DNA from: CBDCMJ01 sp965224325
Lineage (GTDB): Bacteria; Chloroflexota; Dehalococcoidia; Lucifugimonadales; UBA3495
Assembly: GCA_965224325.1 (NCBI GenBank)
Contig: CBDCYT010000018.1
Location: forward strand, 16,307 to 80,306
Length of the DNA: 64,000 nucleotides
Reading direction: 5' to 3'
The translations under genes were made by a program, and so were the position numbers. This document shows, in pieces, positions 63,732 to 64,000 of this stretch (the stretch's first letter is position 1; every line of letters begins with the position of its first letter). The notes beneath the pieces were generated by a model. It did not search any database, was not told where the DNA came from, and worked only from the letters and a program-made list of their open reading frames with translations.

Positions 63732-63842
63732 CTCCCCATAGTTTTGCTATGGCTACATTGAAGCATTAGCACTGCCTAGCATCCGCAGCGTTCTCTGGAC
63801 TCTTCCACCGCCTTTCGGCGGTGGCCCCATTGCAACCGAAGC
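63732..63842 (+). ncRNA. Degenerate mini-CRISPR (pseudo-repeat / 36-nt pseudo-spacer / pseudo-repeat), CreR/CreA-like
   Basis: Read on the plus strand, divergent from the cas operon. Pseudo-repeat 1 (63732-63764): hairpin CCATAG-TTTTG-CTATGG, then CTAC and an intact ATTGAAGC, the same order as the true repeat (hairpin CCATCGCC-GAAA-GGCGGTGG, CCCC, ATTGAAGC) with a changed but still paired stem. Pseudo-spacer: 63765-63800, 36 nt, within the 35-39 nt range of real spacers. Pseudo-repeat 2 (63801-63842): CCACCGCC-TTTC-GGCGGTGG, CCCC, ATTG, six extra bases, AAGC. The pseudo-spacer start matches the cas promoter region. No promoter for this RNA was found. Confidence 0.75.
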
Positions 63843-63861
63843 AGGTCAATTCGCCAAATTG

Positions 63862-63895
63862 AAGCCCCTTCTCCAAATCGCAAGAGAAGGGGCTT
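63862..63895 (+). terminator. Strong hairpin behind the mini-CRISPR
   Basis: A perfect 12-bp stem AAGCCCCTTCTC / GAGAAGGGGCTT with a 10-nt loop. No U-run follows on either strand, so Rho-independent termination is uncertain; it may protect or end the mini-CRISPR RNA. A further ATTGAAGC (63858-63865) overlaps its left foot. Confidence 0.55.
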
Positions 63896-63922
63896 TGGGG
63901 GTCCATTGTGGGCCCAAGTCGC

Positions 63923-64000
63923 CTACACCAAGGTGAACTTAATCACGAAGGTTCTTGATTTTGTCCAGTTCGGTGGGCCTAACTTGACGGTAGACAGTAC
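63923..64000 (-). CDS. C-terminal end of a gene cut by the window edge, possibly a serine recombinase
   Basis: Twenty-five codons in one open frame enter from the right edge and end at TAG 63923-63925. The sequence GPPNWTKSRTFVIKFTLV resembles the GGPDWTKSRT end of the recombinase fragment at 19728-20950, and the DNA is similar too (ACTGGACAAAATCAAGAACC against ACTGGACGAAATCAAGAACC). It may be a recombinase tail or the attachment-site side of an island. Too short for firm assignment. Confidence 0.4.
   Translation of the reverse strand, partial: VLSTVKLGPPNWTKSRTFVIKFTLV

Noticed and set aside
63708..63736. TTGACA on the plus strand as promoter of the mini-CRISPR
   Set aside because: The -35 match is perfect, but no acceptable -10 lies 16-18 bp downstream (TCTCCC), so it was not annotated.

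Overview
The window looks like an accessory or defence island of a fairly GC-rich bacterium. No rRNA, tRNA or core housekeeping gene was seen. Taxonomy cannot be fixed from the sequence. The degraded Ig-like adhesin relic, the IS701-type elements and the small-gene style made me think of Chloroflexota, but that is inference only.

Layout. 1-12.4 kb (minus strand): a cut-off HEPN-like gene, a small GIY-YIG-like gene, a RelE-like/UvrD helicase pseudogene carrying a 146-bp MITE, and a leftward restriction-modification operon (XRE regulator, ImmA/IrrE peptidase, SF2 helicase-nuclease, PIN protein, Mod-type methyltransferase). 12.5-15.5 kb (plus strand): a CBASS operon with QueC-like and TGT-like ancillary genes (type IV pattern), a CD-NTase and a damaged effector. 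15.6-24.7 kb: IS701-type insertions, a ferritin-like gene, two serine recombinases (one truncated), a frameshifted restriction-endonuclease-like gene and a PIN/RHH toxin-antitoxin pair. 24.7-29.8 kb: about 5 kb without convincing genes, holding mosaic non-coding repeats, a parS-like palindrome, a 40-bp perfect palindrome, a 114-bp tandem repeat and two twin-hairpin terminator modules. 29.8-42.1 kb: a frameshifted triple-HTH gene, then an almost solid mobilome in which four IS701-type copies and one IS5-like element sit end to end, separated by single CTAG tetranucleotides, with an IS630 element and a MITE inserted at the TA of two of those CTAG junctions. 42.3-46.5 kb: an adhesin relic and a second restriction-modification pair.

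46.5-64 kb: a complete type I-G (formerly I-U) CRISPR-Cas locus. The 73-repeat array is split inside one repeat by an IS21 element (6-bp duplication TTCAAT). The leftward operon is small ORF - csb1 - csb2 - cas3 - a Cas8u2-like gene - cas4/cas1 fusion - cas2. Repeat structure, operon direction and the position of the variant repeat all suggest that the array is transcribed leftward from a leader beside cas2.

Most interesting find: just upstream of and divergent from the cas operon lies a degenerate mini-CRISPR (pseudo-repeat, 36-nt pseudo-spacer, pseudo-repeat; 63732-63842). The first 17 nt of its pseudo-spacer match the presumed cas promoter/start region at 15 of 17 positions, next to a TTC that fits the TTN PAM reported for this subtype. 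This is the architecture of CreA/CreR-type RNAs, by which CRISPR effectors repress cas or toxin promoters. If correct, it is a crRNA-like autorepressor in a type I-G system.
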